Positions 1-8,619 of a DNA stretch of 33,048 bases are shown in pieces; the first letter of the stretch is position 1; every line of letters begins with the position of its first letter. Under the pieces are notes generated by a model, which was not told the DNA's origin, did no database searches, and saw only the letters and a program-made list of their open reading frames with translations. The position numbers and the translations under genes are program-made. The stretch is from JBOFBH01 sp051657715 (lineage in GTDB: Bacteria; Actinomycetota; Actinomycetes; Actinomycetales; Angustibacteraceae): the NCBI GenBank assembly GCA_051657715.1, contig JBOFLF010000016.1, positions 1-33,048 on the forward strand, read 5' to 3'.

Positions 1-94
1 CCCCGCCGACCCGATGCGACAACGACGCGAAGTCGGGAGCGCTAGCGCGCAGAGTGACGCCTCGCATCAGGAAGAGCTCGGCGACCGGTGTCAT
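1..94 (-). CDS. Partial unknown protein, N-terminus only, runs off the left edge
   Basis: Seen: the stop of the upstream ATPase (TGA, bases 96-94) shares its final A with an ATG at 94-92, giving a TGATG overlap. The frame from that ATG stays open to the window edge, about 31 residues beginning MTPVAELFLM. A GTG at 97-95 is in the same frame and is an alternative start. Inference: such a stop/start overlap usually marks translational coupling, so this could be a second gene of a two-gene unit with the ATPase. The visible residues match no family I recognise and no function is proposed. The short length leaves a real chance that it is not a gene. Confidence 0.4.
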   Translation of the reverse strand, partial: MTPVAELFLMRGVTLRASAPDFASLSHRVGG

Positions 95-1509
95 CACGCG
101 CCCAGGCCCGCCGGCAGCTGCCACCGAGCGTCCGGCGTCCCCGCCAAGTAGGCGAGGATGTCAGCTCGAGAAAACGCCGGACCACCGCCCGCCTCAGCAC
201 GCCACGAACCCTGAAAGGGCGGCAAGGACAACCCACGGACGATTCGACCGTCCGGGGTCGTCGCAGGCTGCGCCTCGGCCAGCAGGAGGTCGTCGGGTTC
301 GCACAGGCGCACGACGCCAGGAGAGTGGGTGTTGATCACGACCTGACGCAGCGGATTGTCCACCGACGGCTGCTCGTTCGGGTCGACGGCCAGGTCGCGT
401 ACCAGCTCGACGATCGCCGGCAGGTTGGCCGGGTGGATGCCGTTCTCCGGCTCCTCCATGCAGATCAGACCGACCAGCTCGGGATCTTCCAGAAGGACGC
501 TGAGAGCGAGGAAGCGCAGCGTCCCCTCGGACAGCGCGCGTGCCGGCAACCGCAGCCCCCCCCGCTCAACGAGGACGAGGGTGAGCACCTCGCGCACCGG
601 GTCCACCTCGACCTCGACGCACTCCAGACAGGTCCGACACCCGACCTGCCACCCGGGCGTACACCGCCTCAGGATCGGGCGAGCCGTCAGGGCCGGGTGC
701 CTGGGCGATCCGATAGAGGGCGGCAGCGAGGTGTCGCCCGTCGGGCTCCAGCGCACGCGGCGCCGACAGGTCATCCGGCGCTCGTAGCGCTGAGGGCTCC
801 AGAGCAAGCCGGCGCCAGTTCTGCAGCTCCCGTCGTGCGGCGAGGATGGTCGGGTACTCGTTCATGGTCACCGTGCTGAGCACGGTCCGGCCGGCGCGGC
901 CGGCGGCCCGCGGCTGAGGCTTGCCGCGGCTGCCGCCGTCCCCGTGCACGTTGATGACCGTGCCGCCCTCTCGTTCCTCAGTCGACAGGAAGGCCCCCCC
1001 GCTGCGCTGGCCCCGGAGCACCATGTCCCGAAACGCCCGCCGATCGTGCGAAAGCGAAGGTGGTCTCTCGCCTTCCCCTTGGTGATGTGGGTCAGATCTT
1101 CACCGATCAGTGCGAGGCGACCGGTACCGCCCGGACCGGACGGCACCTCGTACCCCAGCTGGACCTGATAGCGCAGGAAGGTCGTCGTCGCCTCGGCCGG
1201 CTCACCCAGGTCGTCCTCCACGACCGGGGGAACCAACATCTCGGCGGCGAAGGTGATGCGGCGGTCCGACTCGCGGTAGCCGTCCCAGAACAGATCGCGC
1301 GGATCGCCGGAGCGTTCCCCCGCCGCGCCCCGCACCCCTCGGGCGGCGTCCACGAACGTGTCGGTGGCGAGCAGGGAGAGGAAGTGGATCGCGTCGAAGA
1401 CGTTGGACTTGCCGATCCCGTTCGGGCCGGCGATGCAGGTGAACGGGCCGAAGTCGACCGCGAGGTCGCGCAGGTTCTTGAAACCCTGCACTTCCAGTCT
1501 CGTCAGCAT
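94..1509 (-). pseudogene. AAA-family ATPase (RecF/SMC-like), two frameshifts
   Basis: The N-terminal part (MLTRLEVQGFKNLRDL, then Walker A GPNGIGKS near residue 35) is the start of a RecF/SMC-like ATP-binding protein of the AAA_21 kind. The C-terminal part, 94 to about 630, has the ABC-like signature LSEGTLRFLAL, a Walker B region (LICMEEPENGIHP) and a switch His in INTHSP. Between them, from about 1050 to 630, the coding sense lies in another frame (RDMVLRGQRSGGAFLSTEE, then INVHGDGGSRGKPQPR). Going along the gene, one base appears lost near 1043-1058 and one gained near 620-640. Read literally, translation stops at 868 after 213 residues, so no full ATPase is made unless these are sequencing errors. 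Family members are about 400-450 residues, which fits the reconstructed length. Some such ATPases belong to anti-phage systems, but nothing here proves that role. Confidence 0.75.
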
Positions 1510-1515
1510 GCAGCG

Positions 1516-1521
1516 AGCGTA
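1516..1521 (-). promoter_or_regulatory. Predicted leaderless -10 (TACGCT) of the ATPase gene
   Basis: On the minus strand the hexamer TACGCT is followed by 6 bases and then the ATG at 1509. This TANNNT-N6-ATG layout is the usual actinobacterial leaderless promoter and supports that start. No clear -35 was identified. Confidence 0.45.
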
Positions 1522-1548
1522 GCGACGCTGCGCGTACCCGGACTCCCA

Positions 1549-1929
1549 CTACCGGATCAGACGGACCTCGATGGGAAGCTTCAGAGCGACCCATGCATGA
1601 TCTGCTGTGAGGACCGCCGACGGCGGCACCCGAGTGGCCAGGGCCAGGCAGCAGCGATCCCCCAACGACAGCGATCGCCCGCCGTCCAGCCCACGCAGAG
1701 CACCAGCCAGCTCAGCGTCAACGGCGGTGAGCGGTTCGACGACCACCCCGGCCGCGCTGAGCAGCTGCCGCAGCCGGCTGACGTCAACACCGGAGTCGAC
1801 GAGCTTGCCGACGACCTCAGCAAGGTTCACCGCCCCGATGACTGCACCGTCGATCGCCTCGGCGACGATCTGATGACCCGGCTCACCGTGGATCAAAGCC
1901 AGCAATGCTGAGGCGTCCAAGACGGTCAT
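1549..1929 (-). CDS. vapC: VapC-type PIN-domain toxin (first pair)
   Basis: A 126-residue protein of normal VapC length. It begins MTVLDASALLALI, the standard PIN opening. The acidic residues of the PIN active site are visible: Asp5, Glu38 (NLAEVV), Asp91 (SLGDRCCLALA) and Asp110 (VLTADHAW). Family knowledge: VapC toxins are Mg-dependent ribonucleases that cut tRNA or rRNA and are held inactive by the co-expressed VapB. The ATG overlaps the antitoxin stop by four bases (ATGA), as expected of a coupled pair. The RNA target cannot be predicted from this sequence. Confidence 0.9.
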   Translation of the reverse strand: MTVLDASALLALIHGEPGHQIVAEAIDGAVIGAVNLAEVVGKLVDSGVDVSRLRQLLSAAGVVVEPLTAVDAELAGALRGLDGGRSLSLGDRCCLALATRVPPSAVLTADHAWVALKLPIEVRLIR

Positions 1930-2168
1930 TCGCGGGCAGCCGCTGCCTGCCGCTCCGCCAACAGCTCCTCGACGAGAGAGCGCGCGGGCGGGACGTCCCG
2001 GGCGAGGGAACGAAGGCCCTCGACTGCGTCGACGTGCCGTTCCAGCACGATCTGAGACCCCCGCGCATGCAAATGGAGCCGATCACCCGGCTGCAACCCC
2101 AGAGCCGCACGGACCTCAGCCGGGATCACGATGCGGCCTTGGCGACCCAAGAACAGCGTGGCATCCAT
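1926..2168 (-). CDS. vapB: VapB-type antitoxin with AbrB-like DNA-binding fold (first pair)
   Basis: 80 residues when started at the ATG at 2168 (MDATLFLGRQGRIVIPAEVR); the frame is open further up to 2204, but that extension has no family likeness and would run through the probable operator. The N-terminal half is a swapped-hairpin AbrB/MazE/SpoVT domain (GRIVIPAEVRAALGLQPGDRL). The C-terminal half is helical and charged (SLVEELLAERQAAAARE) and should wrap the toxin. It overlaps the PIN toxin by ATGA. Antitoxins of this type neutralise the toxin and repress their own promoter. The inverted repeat just upstream fits that. Confidence 0.87.
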   Translation of the reverse strand: MDATLFLGRQGRIVIPAEVRAALGLQPGDRLHLHARGSQIVLERHVDAVEGLRSLARDVPPARSLVEELLAERQAAAARE

Positions 2169-2177
2169 AGATAGATA

Positions 2178-2204
2178 GTGCCACATGCAGTGCTCTAGTG
2201 GCAC
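2178..2204. promoter_or_regulatory. Inverted repeat upstream of first vapBC, likely operator
   Basis: GTGCCAC at 2178-2184 and its exact reverse complement GTGGCAC at 2198-2204 are separated by 13 bases. The nearer arm is 9 bases before the antitoxin ATG. VapB/AbrB proteins bind paired half-sites in their own promoter, so this is a likely autoregulation site. The assignment is inference from position and symmetry. Confidence 0.5.
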
Positions 2205-2211
2205 GAGAGTC

Positions 2212-2892
2212 TCAGCCTCGGCGCAGCTGGCCGCGCAAGCGCGCGCCTTTAGCGACCGCCTCGGCCTCCAGGCTGGTTTGGAAGCTCGCCATCCGGTCCC
2301 GCAGCCGAACGGCGAGCTCGCCGTCGCCTGCCGCCAGGACCCGGACGGCGAGCAGACCCGCGTTGCGCGCGCCGGCCACCGACACGGTGGCCACTGGGAC
2401 TCCGGCCGGCATCTGCACGATGGACAGCAGCGAGTCCATCCCGTCCAGGTGCCGCAGCGGAACTGGGACGCCGATCACCGGCAACGGGGTCACCGACGCC
2501 AACATCCCGGGCAGGTGCGCGGCCCCGCCGGCCCCGGCGACCAGCACCCGCAGCCCCCGCTCGGCCGCGGAGGCGCCGTAGTCCAGCATCGCGCGCGGCA
2601 TCCGGTGCGCGGACACGACGTCCACCTCGTGCGGGACGTCGAACTCGGCCAGCGCCTGCGCGGCGGCCTGCATCACCGGCCAGTCCGAGTCGCTGCCCAT
2701 GACCACCCCGACCAGCGGGCGGGGGGCGGGCGAGTCGTCACCGCGATCAGCGTCAACGCCCTCGGTGCGACCGGCGTCACTGTCATCGCCACGGGCCGTA
2801 TCGATGTCATCGCCGAAGGCTCTCTCGATGTCATGGCCGCGGGTCGCCCGGGGGCCGTCGCCGATGCTGCTCTGATTGGGTACGTCGGTCAC
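2212..2892 (-). CDS. purE: PurE, N5-carboxyaminoimidazole ribonucleotide mutase
   Basis: PurE converts N5-CAIR to CAIR in de novo purine synthesis, using the product of PurK. The core has VGVVMGSDSDWPVM (phosphate and substrate loop), VSAHRMPRAMLDY with the conserved SAHR, and AGAGGAAHLPGMLAS, all typical of class I PurE. The core starts near residue 58 of 226. The first ~57 residues are an acidic, low-complexity extension with repeated GDD (GDDID, GDDSD, RGDDS) absent from ordinary ~160-residue PurE. The start is the GTG at 2892, which overlaps the purK stop by four bases (GTGA). That coupling argues for translation of the extension, although a later start cannot be excluded. Confidence 0.95.
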   Translation of the reverse strand: MTDVPNQSSIGDGPRATRGHDIERAFGDDIDTARGDDSDAGRTEGVDADRGDDSPAPRPLVGVVMGSDSDWPVMQAAAQALAEFDVPHEVDVVSAHRMPRAMLDYGASAAERGLRVLVAGAGGAAHLPGMLASVTPLPVIGVPVPLRHLDGMDSLLSIVQMPAGVPVATVSVAGARNAGLLAVRVLAAGDGELAVRLRDRMASFQTSLEAEAVAKGARLRGQLRRG

Positions 2893-4127
2893 CGGGTCAC
2901 CGTCCCTCGGATGTAGTCGGCGGCATGTCGGGCGCGCGACCGCAGGTCGGCCAGCGCGTCCGGCCCGCCGCTCCCGCTGACCGTCACGTGACCGATCTTG
3001 CGACCGGGGCGCACTGCCTTGCCGTACAGGTGCACCTTGAGCGCCGGATCGTGGGCCAGGACGTGCCGGTAGACGGAGTACAGCTCGTCGTAGTCGCCGC
3101 CGAGCACATTGGCCATGACGGTCCAGTCGGCCCGTGGGCTCGGGTCACCCAACGGCAGGTCCAGGACTGCGCGCAGGTGCTGCTCGAACTGGCTGGTGAC
3201 CGCTCCGTCGATGGTCCAGTGCCCGCTGTTGTGCGGCCGCATGGCCAGCTCGTTGACCACAACCCGGGGTGCGCCCGCGCCACCGGCATCGCCGGTCTCG
3301 AACAGCTCTACGGCCAGCACGCCGGTGACGTCGAGCTCACCGGCGATCCGTAACGCGATCGCCGTGGCGCCCGCGGCGAGGTCGGCGTCCAGGCCAGGGG
3401 CCGGTGCCAGCACTTCGGTGCAGATGCCGTGCTCCTGCACGGTCTGCACCACTGGCCAGGCAGCGGCCTGACCCATCGGGCTGCGCGCGACCAGCACCGC
3501 CAGCTCGCGGACGAACGGCACCCGCTGCTCGGCGAGCAGCGGCGAGCCGCCAGCGTTGCTGCGCCGCACCCACTCCTGCGCGTCCGCGACCGAGTCGCAG
3601 ACCAGCACGCCTCGGCCGTCGTACCCGCCCCGGGCGGTCTTGAGGACCACCGGCCAGCCGTGCTCGGCCCCGAACGCCGCCACCTCGGCGCTGGTCCGGA
3701 CGGCCCGCCACGGCGGGCACGGCAGCCCGAGGGCGGTGAGCCGCTCGCGCATCGCCAGCTTGTCCTGTGCGTACCGCAGGGCGCCCGGGTCCGGCCGGAG
3801 CACCGCACCGGAAGCGGCGAGCTCCTGCAGGTGCGCCGCCGGGACGTGTTCGTGATCGAAGGTGACGACGTCGCATTCGCCGGCCAACCGCCGCAGCGCG
3901 TGCAGGTCGGTGTGCGATCCCGGGACCGTCTGCGGGACCACCAACGACGCGCTGTCGCCGTCGGACTCGCCCAACACCCGCAACCCCAGGCTCAGGCCGA
4001 CCGCCGGGGGAACCAGCATCCGGGCCAGCTGCCCGGCGCCCACCACCCCGACCAGCGGGAAACCACCAGGGTGGCGGCGGGGTGGGCCGGCATCGCGAAA
4101 CACGCTGGGGTGGTGCTGGGCGGTCAC
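2889..4127 (-). CDS. purK: PurK, 5-(carboxyamino)imidazole ribonucleotide synthase
   Basis: An ATP-grasp ligase of 412 residues that carboxylates AIR to N5-CAIR with ATP and bicarbonate, feeding PurE encoded directly downstream. Visible signatures: VGVVGAGQLARML near residue 28, the ATP-grasp segment VVLKTARGGYDGRGVLV, and NELAMRPHNSGHWTIDGA with the conserved PHNSGH near the C-terminus. The start is a GTG at 4127. A TAAGCT hexamer eight bases before it predicts a leaderless transcript, so purK would be first in a purK-purE operon. No riboswitch-like structure was noticed before it. Confidence 0.96.
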   Translation of the reverse strand: MTAQHHPSVFRDAGPPRRHPGGFPLVGVVGAGQLARMLVPPAVGLSLGLRVLGESDGDSASLVVPQTVPGSHTDLHALRRLAGECDVVTFDHEHVPAAHLQELAASGAVLRPDPGALRYAQDKLAMRERLTALGLPCPPWRAVRTSAEVAAFGAEHGWPVVLKTARGGYDGRGVLVCDSVADAQEWVRRSNAGGSPLLAEQRVPFVRELAVLVARSPMGQAAAWPVVQTVQEHGICTEVLAPAPGLDADLAAGATAIALRIAGELDVTGVLAVELFETGDAGGAGAPRVVVNELAMRPHNSGHWTIDGAVTSQFEQHLRAVLDLPLGDPSPRADWTVMANVLGGDYDELYSVYRHVLAHDPALKVHLYGKAVRPGRKIGHVTVSGSGGPDALADLRSRARHAADYIRGTVTR

Positions 4128-4135
4128 GGCGTCCG

Positions 4136-4141
4136 AGCTTA
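4136..4141 (-). promoter_or_regulatory. Predicted leaderless -10 (TAAGCT) of purK
   Basis: On the minus strand TAAGCT is followed by eight bases and then GTG at 4127. The spacing puts the transcript start at or next to the start codon, so no separate ribosome-binding site is expected. The rest of the 229-base gap to the gtrA-like gene shows no other clear signal apart from its GGAAGG ribosome-binding site. Confidence 0.45.
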
Positions 4142-4356
4142 CGGCGCACGCCGACGGCCCATGAGGGCCAGCTGCCCCTAGGAACCCGCTCGCTGCGTGA
4201 ATCGTCAGCGTGCGTCGTCGCTCGGATCGGCTCCAGCAGCCCGCATGAACAGGGACGCACCGGACGCCTCATCGAACCGCGGGTTACGCTGATCCGTCCG
4301 CTCTCGGCGAGTGAGCAGACGAGCGTCACTGAACGTCAAGCACCGGAAGGCATCCC

Positions 4357-4932
4357 GTGATCACAGCGCTGCTCGACCGCGTCCGCGGTGCGCTCGACGT
4401 CGTGGTACGGGAGATGGTGAAGTTCGGCGCGGTGGGCGCGGTCGCTTTCGTGGTCGACATCCTCGTCTTCAACGGGTTGCGGGGATTCGACGGCGGCGGT
4501 CCACTGGACTCCAAGCCGTTGACCGCGAAGGTGCTCTCGGCCAGCGTCGCCACCGTGGTGGCCTGGCTGGGCAACCGCTGGTGGACCTTCCGGCACCGGC
4601 GCCGCCCCCAGGCCGCGCACGAGTTCGCCCTCTTCGTGGTCTTCAACGTGGCCGGCATGGTGATCGCCCTGGCCTGCCTCGCGTTCAGCCACTACGTGCT
4701 CGACCTGCGCTCGGCCCAGGCGGACAACCTGTCCGCGAACGGGGTCGGGTTGATCCTCGGCACCCTGTTCCGGTTCTGGGCCTACCGCACGTTCGTCTTC
4801 CGCGGGGAGCTGACCCCGGTCAATGACAGGCCCTTGGCACCCGGCCGCGACCCGGCCGAGGACACCGCCCTCGTCGACATCGCCCGTGCTCGAACCACCT
4901 CGATGGATCACGCGCCCGACTCGGCGGCGTGA
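4357..4932 (+). CDS. GtrA-like multi-pass membrane protein
   Basis: 191 residues with four hydrophobic helices: about 22-42 (KFGAVGAVAFVVDILVFNGL), 60-77, 88-108 (FALFVVFNVAGMVIALAC) and 125-145. The spacing and motifs (KFGAVG, GNRWWTFR, RFWAYRTFVF) are those of the GtrA/DPMS-like family, proposed to move polyprenyl-linked sugars across the membrane. The start is GTG at 4357 with GGAAGG upstream. The final ~40 residues are hydrophilic. Its 3' end overlaps the 3' end of the convergent sensor kinase by 25 bases. A membrane protein at this place next to purK is part of the order I recall from mycobacteria. The substrate is unknown. Confidence 0.85.
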   Translation: MITALLDRVRGALDVVVREMVKFGAVGAVAFVVDILVFNGLRGFDGGGPLDSKPLTAKVLSASVATVVAWLGNRWWTFRHRRRPQAAHEFALFVVFNVAGMVIALACLAFSHYVLDLRSAQADNLSANGVGLILGTLFRFWAYRTFVFRGELTPVNDRPLAPGRDPAEDTALVDIARARTTSMDHAPDSAA

Positions 4933-6341
4933 GCGGACTGTGCACCGGTCTGGTTCGTCCCGGGTGTCGACACCGCCACGCCACCCTTGACGCCGTCGGC
5001 GACAGCATCAAGGAAGACGGCGAACACCGGCGGCCGGGCGCGCACCAGCTCCAACCGTCCACCGTCAGCCTCGGCCAGGTCGCGGGCCAGCGCGAGGCCC
5101 AGACCCGTGCTGCCACCGCCGCTGATCGCCCGCTCGAAGATCCTCGACCCGAGCTCGGCCGGGACGCCCGGACCGCGATCGGTGAACTCGAGCACCACCG
5201 AACCGCCGGTGCGTCTCACCGTGATCGTCACCGGACCCCGACCGTGATGCAGGCCGTTCTCCACCAGGGTGGCGACCACCTGTGACAGAGCGCTGGGGGT
5301 GGCCGACACCCGGATCGGCTCCACCGGTGCCAGCACCAGACGTCGCCCTGCGTCCTTGAAGGCCGGCTCCCACTCCCGCACGACCTCCCGCAGGAAGTCC
5401 AGCAGGTCAATCGGCACGGTGGTCCGGCGGTGGGTTCGTCGCGACCGGGACAGCAGCGCATCCACCACCTGCGTGAGCCGCTCGACCTGCGCGAGCGCCA
5501 CCCGAGCCTCCTCACGAACTTGGGTCATGTCGTCGCTGGAGGCGATCTCCTCCAACCTCATCGAGACCGCGGTCAACGGGGTGCGCAGCTGGTGGCTGGC
5601 GTCCGATGCGAAGTCGCGCTCAGCCGCCAACGCCGACGTGATCGTCCCGGCGCTGCGCTCCAGTCCGGCGGCGACCCGGTCCAGCTCCGGGATGCCGCTG
5701 ACGATCGGTTGCAACCGGGACTCGCCGCGTCCGAGGCGCTCGGCGTTGTCAGCCAGCAGGTCGAGCGGCCGGATGAGCCGTCGGGCCTGGAGCACCGCCG
5801 TCCCCGCGGCAAGACCGAAGCCCAGTACGGACAATGCCAGCATCCCACCGACGACCAGCAGCACCTGGTTGGTCGCCGCGGACCGTGGCACCTGGACCTC
5901 AACCCACACCGGGCCGCGCCGCGCGGTGGCCGAGCGGGTGGGACCGCCACTGCGCGGTCCGACGACCACGGACGCACCGGCGACCTGCACTTGAGCTGAA
6001 GCGACATCGCCGTAGCGACCCCCGCGCAACACCTGGTCAACCGCAGAACGCACCGCCGTCAGGTCAAGGCTCTGAGCGTCCAGCCCCCGGGCGACAGCAC
6101 CCCGACTGCGGGCACCCTGGCTCTCAGCGCTGGGTGCAGACCGGTCGGCTGAGCCCGAGGTGCCACCAACGGGCAGCACGATGGCCTGCACCACGGAAGC
6201 CACCAGCTCGGCCCGACGGGCCAACTCGTGGTCGACCTCACGCACCAGCTGATGAGCCATCACCCCCAGTACCGGCGCCCCGACCAGCAGCAGCCCGAGG
6301 GCCGCCGCGATCAGGGAGGACCGCAGCAGCCGAGCCCGCAT
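4908..6341 (-). CDS. Two-component sensor histidine kinase
   Basis: 477 residues with a standard layout: N-terminal helix about 9-30, extracytoplasmic region to about 155, second helix about 158-182, then HAMP (ARRLIRPLDLLADNAERL). The dimerisation domain has the phosphoacceptor His250 in DASHQLRTPLTAV. The ATPase domain shows the N box (ENGLHHG), DRGPGVP (G1) and GSTGLGLALARDLAEADGG (G2). The ATG at 6341 has a strong ribosome-binding site (GAGGAGG). The response regulator lies 66 bases upstream on the same strand, so the two are surely a pair. The sensor region (~125 residues, rich in Ser, Gly and Val) gives no clue to the signal. Its 3' end overlaps the gtrA-like gene tail-to-tail. Confidence 0.93.
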   Translation of the reverse strand: MRARLLRSSLIAAALGLLLVGAPVLGVMAHQLVREVDHELARRAELVASVVQAIVLPVGGTSGSADRSAPSAESQGARSRGAVARGLDAQSLDLTAVRSAVDQVLRGGRYGDVASAQVQVAGASVVVGPRSGGPTRSATARRGPVWVEVQVPRSAATNQVLLVVGGMLALSVLGFGLAAGTAVLQARRLIRPLDLLADNAERLGRGESRLQPIVSGIPELDRVAAGLERSAGTITSALAAERDFASDASHQLRTPLTAVSMRLEEIASSDDMTQVREEARVALAQVERLTQVVDALLSRSRRTHRRTTVPIDLLDFLREVVREWEPAFKDAGRRLVLAPVEPIRVSATPSALSQVVATLVENGLHHGRGPVTITVRRTGGSVVLEFTDRGPGVPAELGSRIFERAISGGGSTGLGLALARDLAEADGGRLELVRARPPVFAVFLDAVADGVKGGVAVSTPGTNQTGAQSAHAAESGA

Positions 6342-6407
6342 ATCAGCCTCCTCAGGCGACCCTCATCGCGCGCCGGTTGCGGACCCAGGTCGAACTCGGA
6401 ACGCGCG

Positions 6408-7076
6408 TCAGGAGTCCCGCTCGAACCGGAACCCGACACCGCGGACGGTGGAGATGAAGCGCGGGTGGCCGGCCTCGTCGCCGAGCTTGCGTCGCAACCA
6501 CGAGACGTGCATGTCCAGCGTCTTGGTCGAGCCGAACCACTCGACGTCCCAGACCTCCCGCATCAGGTGCTCGCGGGACACCACCCGACCGGCCTCGCGC
6601 ACCAGGACACGCAGCAGATCGAACTCCTTGGCGGTCAGCTGGAGCTCGCGGTCGTCCAGGAAGGCCCGCCGGGCCTGCACGTCGATCCGCACCCGGGAGC
6701 TGGGCGCCCCGTCGTGGCCGCCCCGGCGCAGCAACGCGCGCGCCCGGGCCAACAACTCAGCCAGCCGGAACGGCTTGGTGACGTAGTCGTCGGCGCCAGC
6801 GTCCAGACCCACCACGGTGTCCACCTCGTCGGCGCGCGCGGTCAGCACCAGCACCGGGACGTCGCTCCCGCTGGAGCGCAACTCCCGGCACACGTCGAGG
6901 CCGTCCATGCCCGGCAGCCCCAGGTCGAGGACGACCAGGTCGACGTCCTCCCGCACCCCGGCCAGCGCGCTCGGACCGTCGGATCGGATATCAACCTCGT
7001 ACCCTTCACGGCGCAGAGCCCGGGCCAGCGGCTCGGCGATCGCGCTGTCGTCCTCGGCCAGCAGCACCCGGGTCAT
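6408..7076 (-). CDS. OmpR/PhoB-family response regulator
   Basis: 222 residues. The receiver domain (1-120) has the acidic pocket AEDD (8-10), phosphoacceptor Asp51 in VVLDLGLPG, the Thr of LVLTA, and Lys101 in VTKPF. The C-terminal winged helix (about 130-220) has LTAKEFDLLRVLV, REHLMREVW, VSWLRRKLGD and the terminal wing FISTVRGVGFRFE. It is transcribed before the adjacent kinase. The ATG at 7076 is preceded by TAGCAT with a six-base gap, suggesting a leaderless mRNA. Targets are unknown; no repeated direct-repeat box was found near its neighbours. Confidence 0.94.
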   Translation of the reverse strand: MTRVLLAEDDSAIAEPLARALRREGYEVDIRSDGPSALAGVREDVDLVVLDLGLPGMDGLDVCRELRSSGSDVPVLVLTARADEVDTVVGLDAGADDYVTKPFRLAELLARARALLRRGGHDGAPSSRVRIDVQARRAFLDDRELQLTAKEFDLLRVLVREAGRVVSREHLMREVWDVEWFGSTKTLDMHVSWLRRKLGDEAGHPRFISTVRGVGFRFERDS

Positions 7077-7082
7077 GGCGTC

Positions 7083-7088
7083 ATGCTA
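7083..7088 (-). promoter_or_regulatory. Predicted leaderless -10 (TAGCAT) of the response regulator
   Basis: TAGCAT on the minus strand, six bases, then ATG at 7076. It lies in the 36-base gap after the enoyl-CoA hydratase stop, so the two-component pair probably has its own promoter rather than relying on read-through. Confidence 0.4.
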
Positions 7089-7112
7089 GTGCCGCGCGCT
7101 GTTCGTTCCAGC

Positions 7113-8029
<917 letters not shown>

Positions 8030-8033
<4 letters not shown>

Positions 8034-8539
8034 AGGTCGGCGCCGGGCGCACCGGTCACCTCGTCCAACAGCTCGGACAATCGCCGCTGCACGTCCTCGA
8101 CCTTCGGCACGTCGGCCAGGACGAGCTGGCCGCGCTCACCGGCCGACTCGACGACCAGGGTTCCACAGCCGAGCACCCGCTCGAACAACGTGTGCGAGAA
8201 CGAGACGTCGTTGATCCGGGCGATCGGCATGTCCCGGCCGGAGCGGGCGAGGATCCCCTGCCGGGTGATCAGCCGGCGGTCGGTGATCACGTAGTGGGTC
8301 GTCACCCAGCGCAGGAACGGCAGCACGGTGAGCGGCACCAGGATCGCCACGGCCACCACGGCGACCAGCACCCGCAGCGGCACCCGAACAGCACCAGCTG
8401 GCACCGAAGCGGCCGTGAACGACGCCACCGGCACGACCACCAGCAGTGCCAGCACCGGCAGCACCAGGGCCTTGGCGTGCGGGTGCATCTCCACCTCGAC
8501 GATCTCGCCGTCGGCGAGCAGCTTGCGCGGGTACGGCAT
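8030..8539 (-). CDS. PH-domain membrane protein (bPH2 type)
   Basis: 169 residues with two hydrophobic helices at about 27-47 (LVLPVLALLVVVPVASF) and 56-80 (LRVLVAVVAVAILVPL), followed by a bacterial pleckstrin-homology domain (TTHYVITDRRLITRQGILARSG, then MPIARINDVSF). This is the YdbS/YdbT-like family of actinobacterial membrane proteins of unknown function. It sits between birA and other genes in the position I recall for Rv3278c. The ATG at 8539 is the first plausible start. The stop overlaps the enoyl-CoA hydratase start. The membrane topology is clear; no biochemical role can be given. Confidence 0.87.
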
Positions 8540-8619
8540 CCCCCGATGATGCCGCGCTCGCGCACGGGACGGGTGGACCCACGCCAGGCGCGCCGGACAC
8601 CACGGCGGCGGCCAGCAGG

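Noticed and set aside
553..1001. Two C-homopolymer runs as the frameshift points of the ATPase
   Set aside because: The conserved motifs on both sides of each run are in one frame, so the shifts must lie near 1050 and 630 instead.
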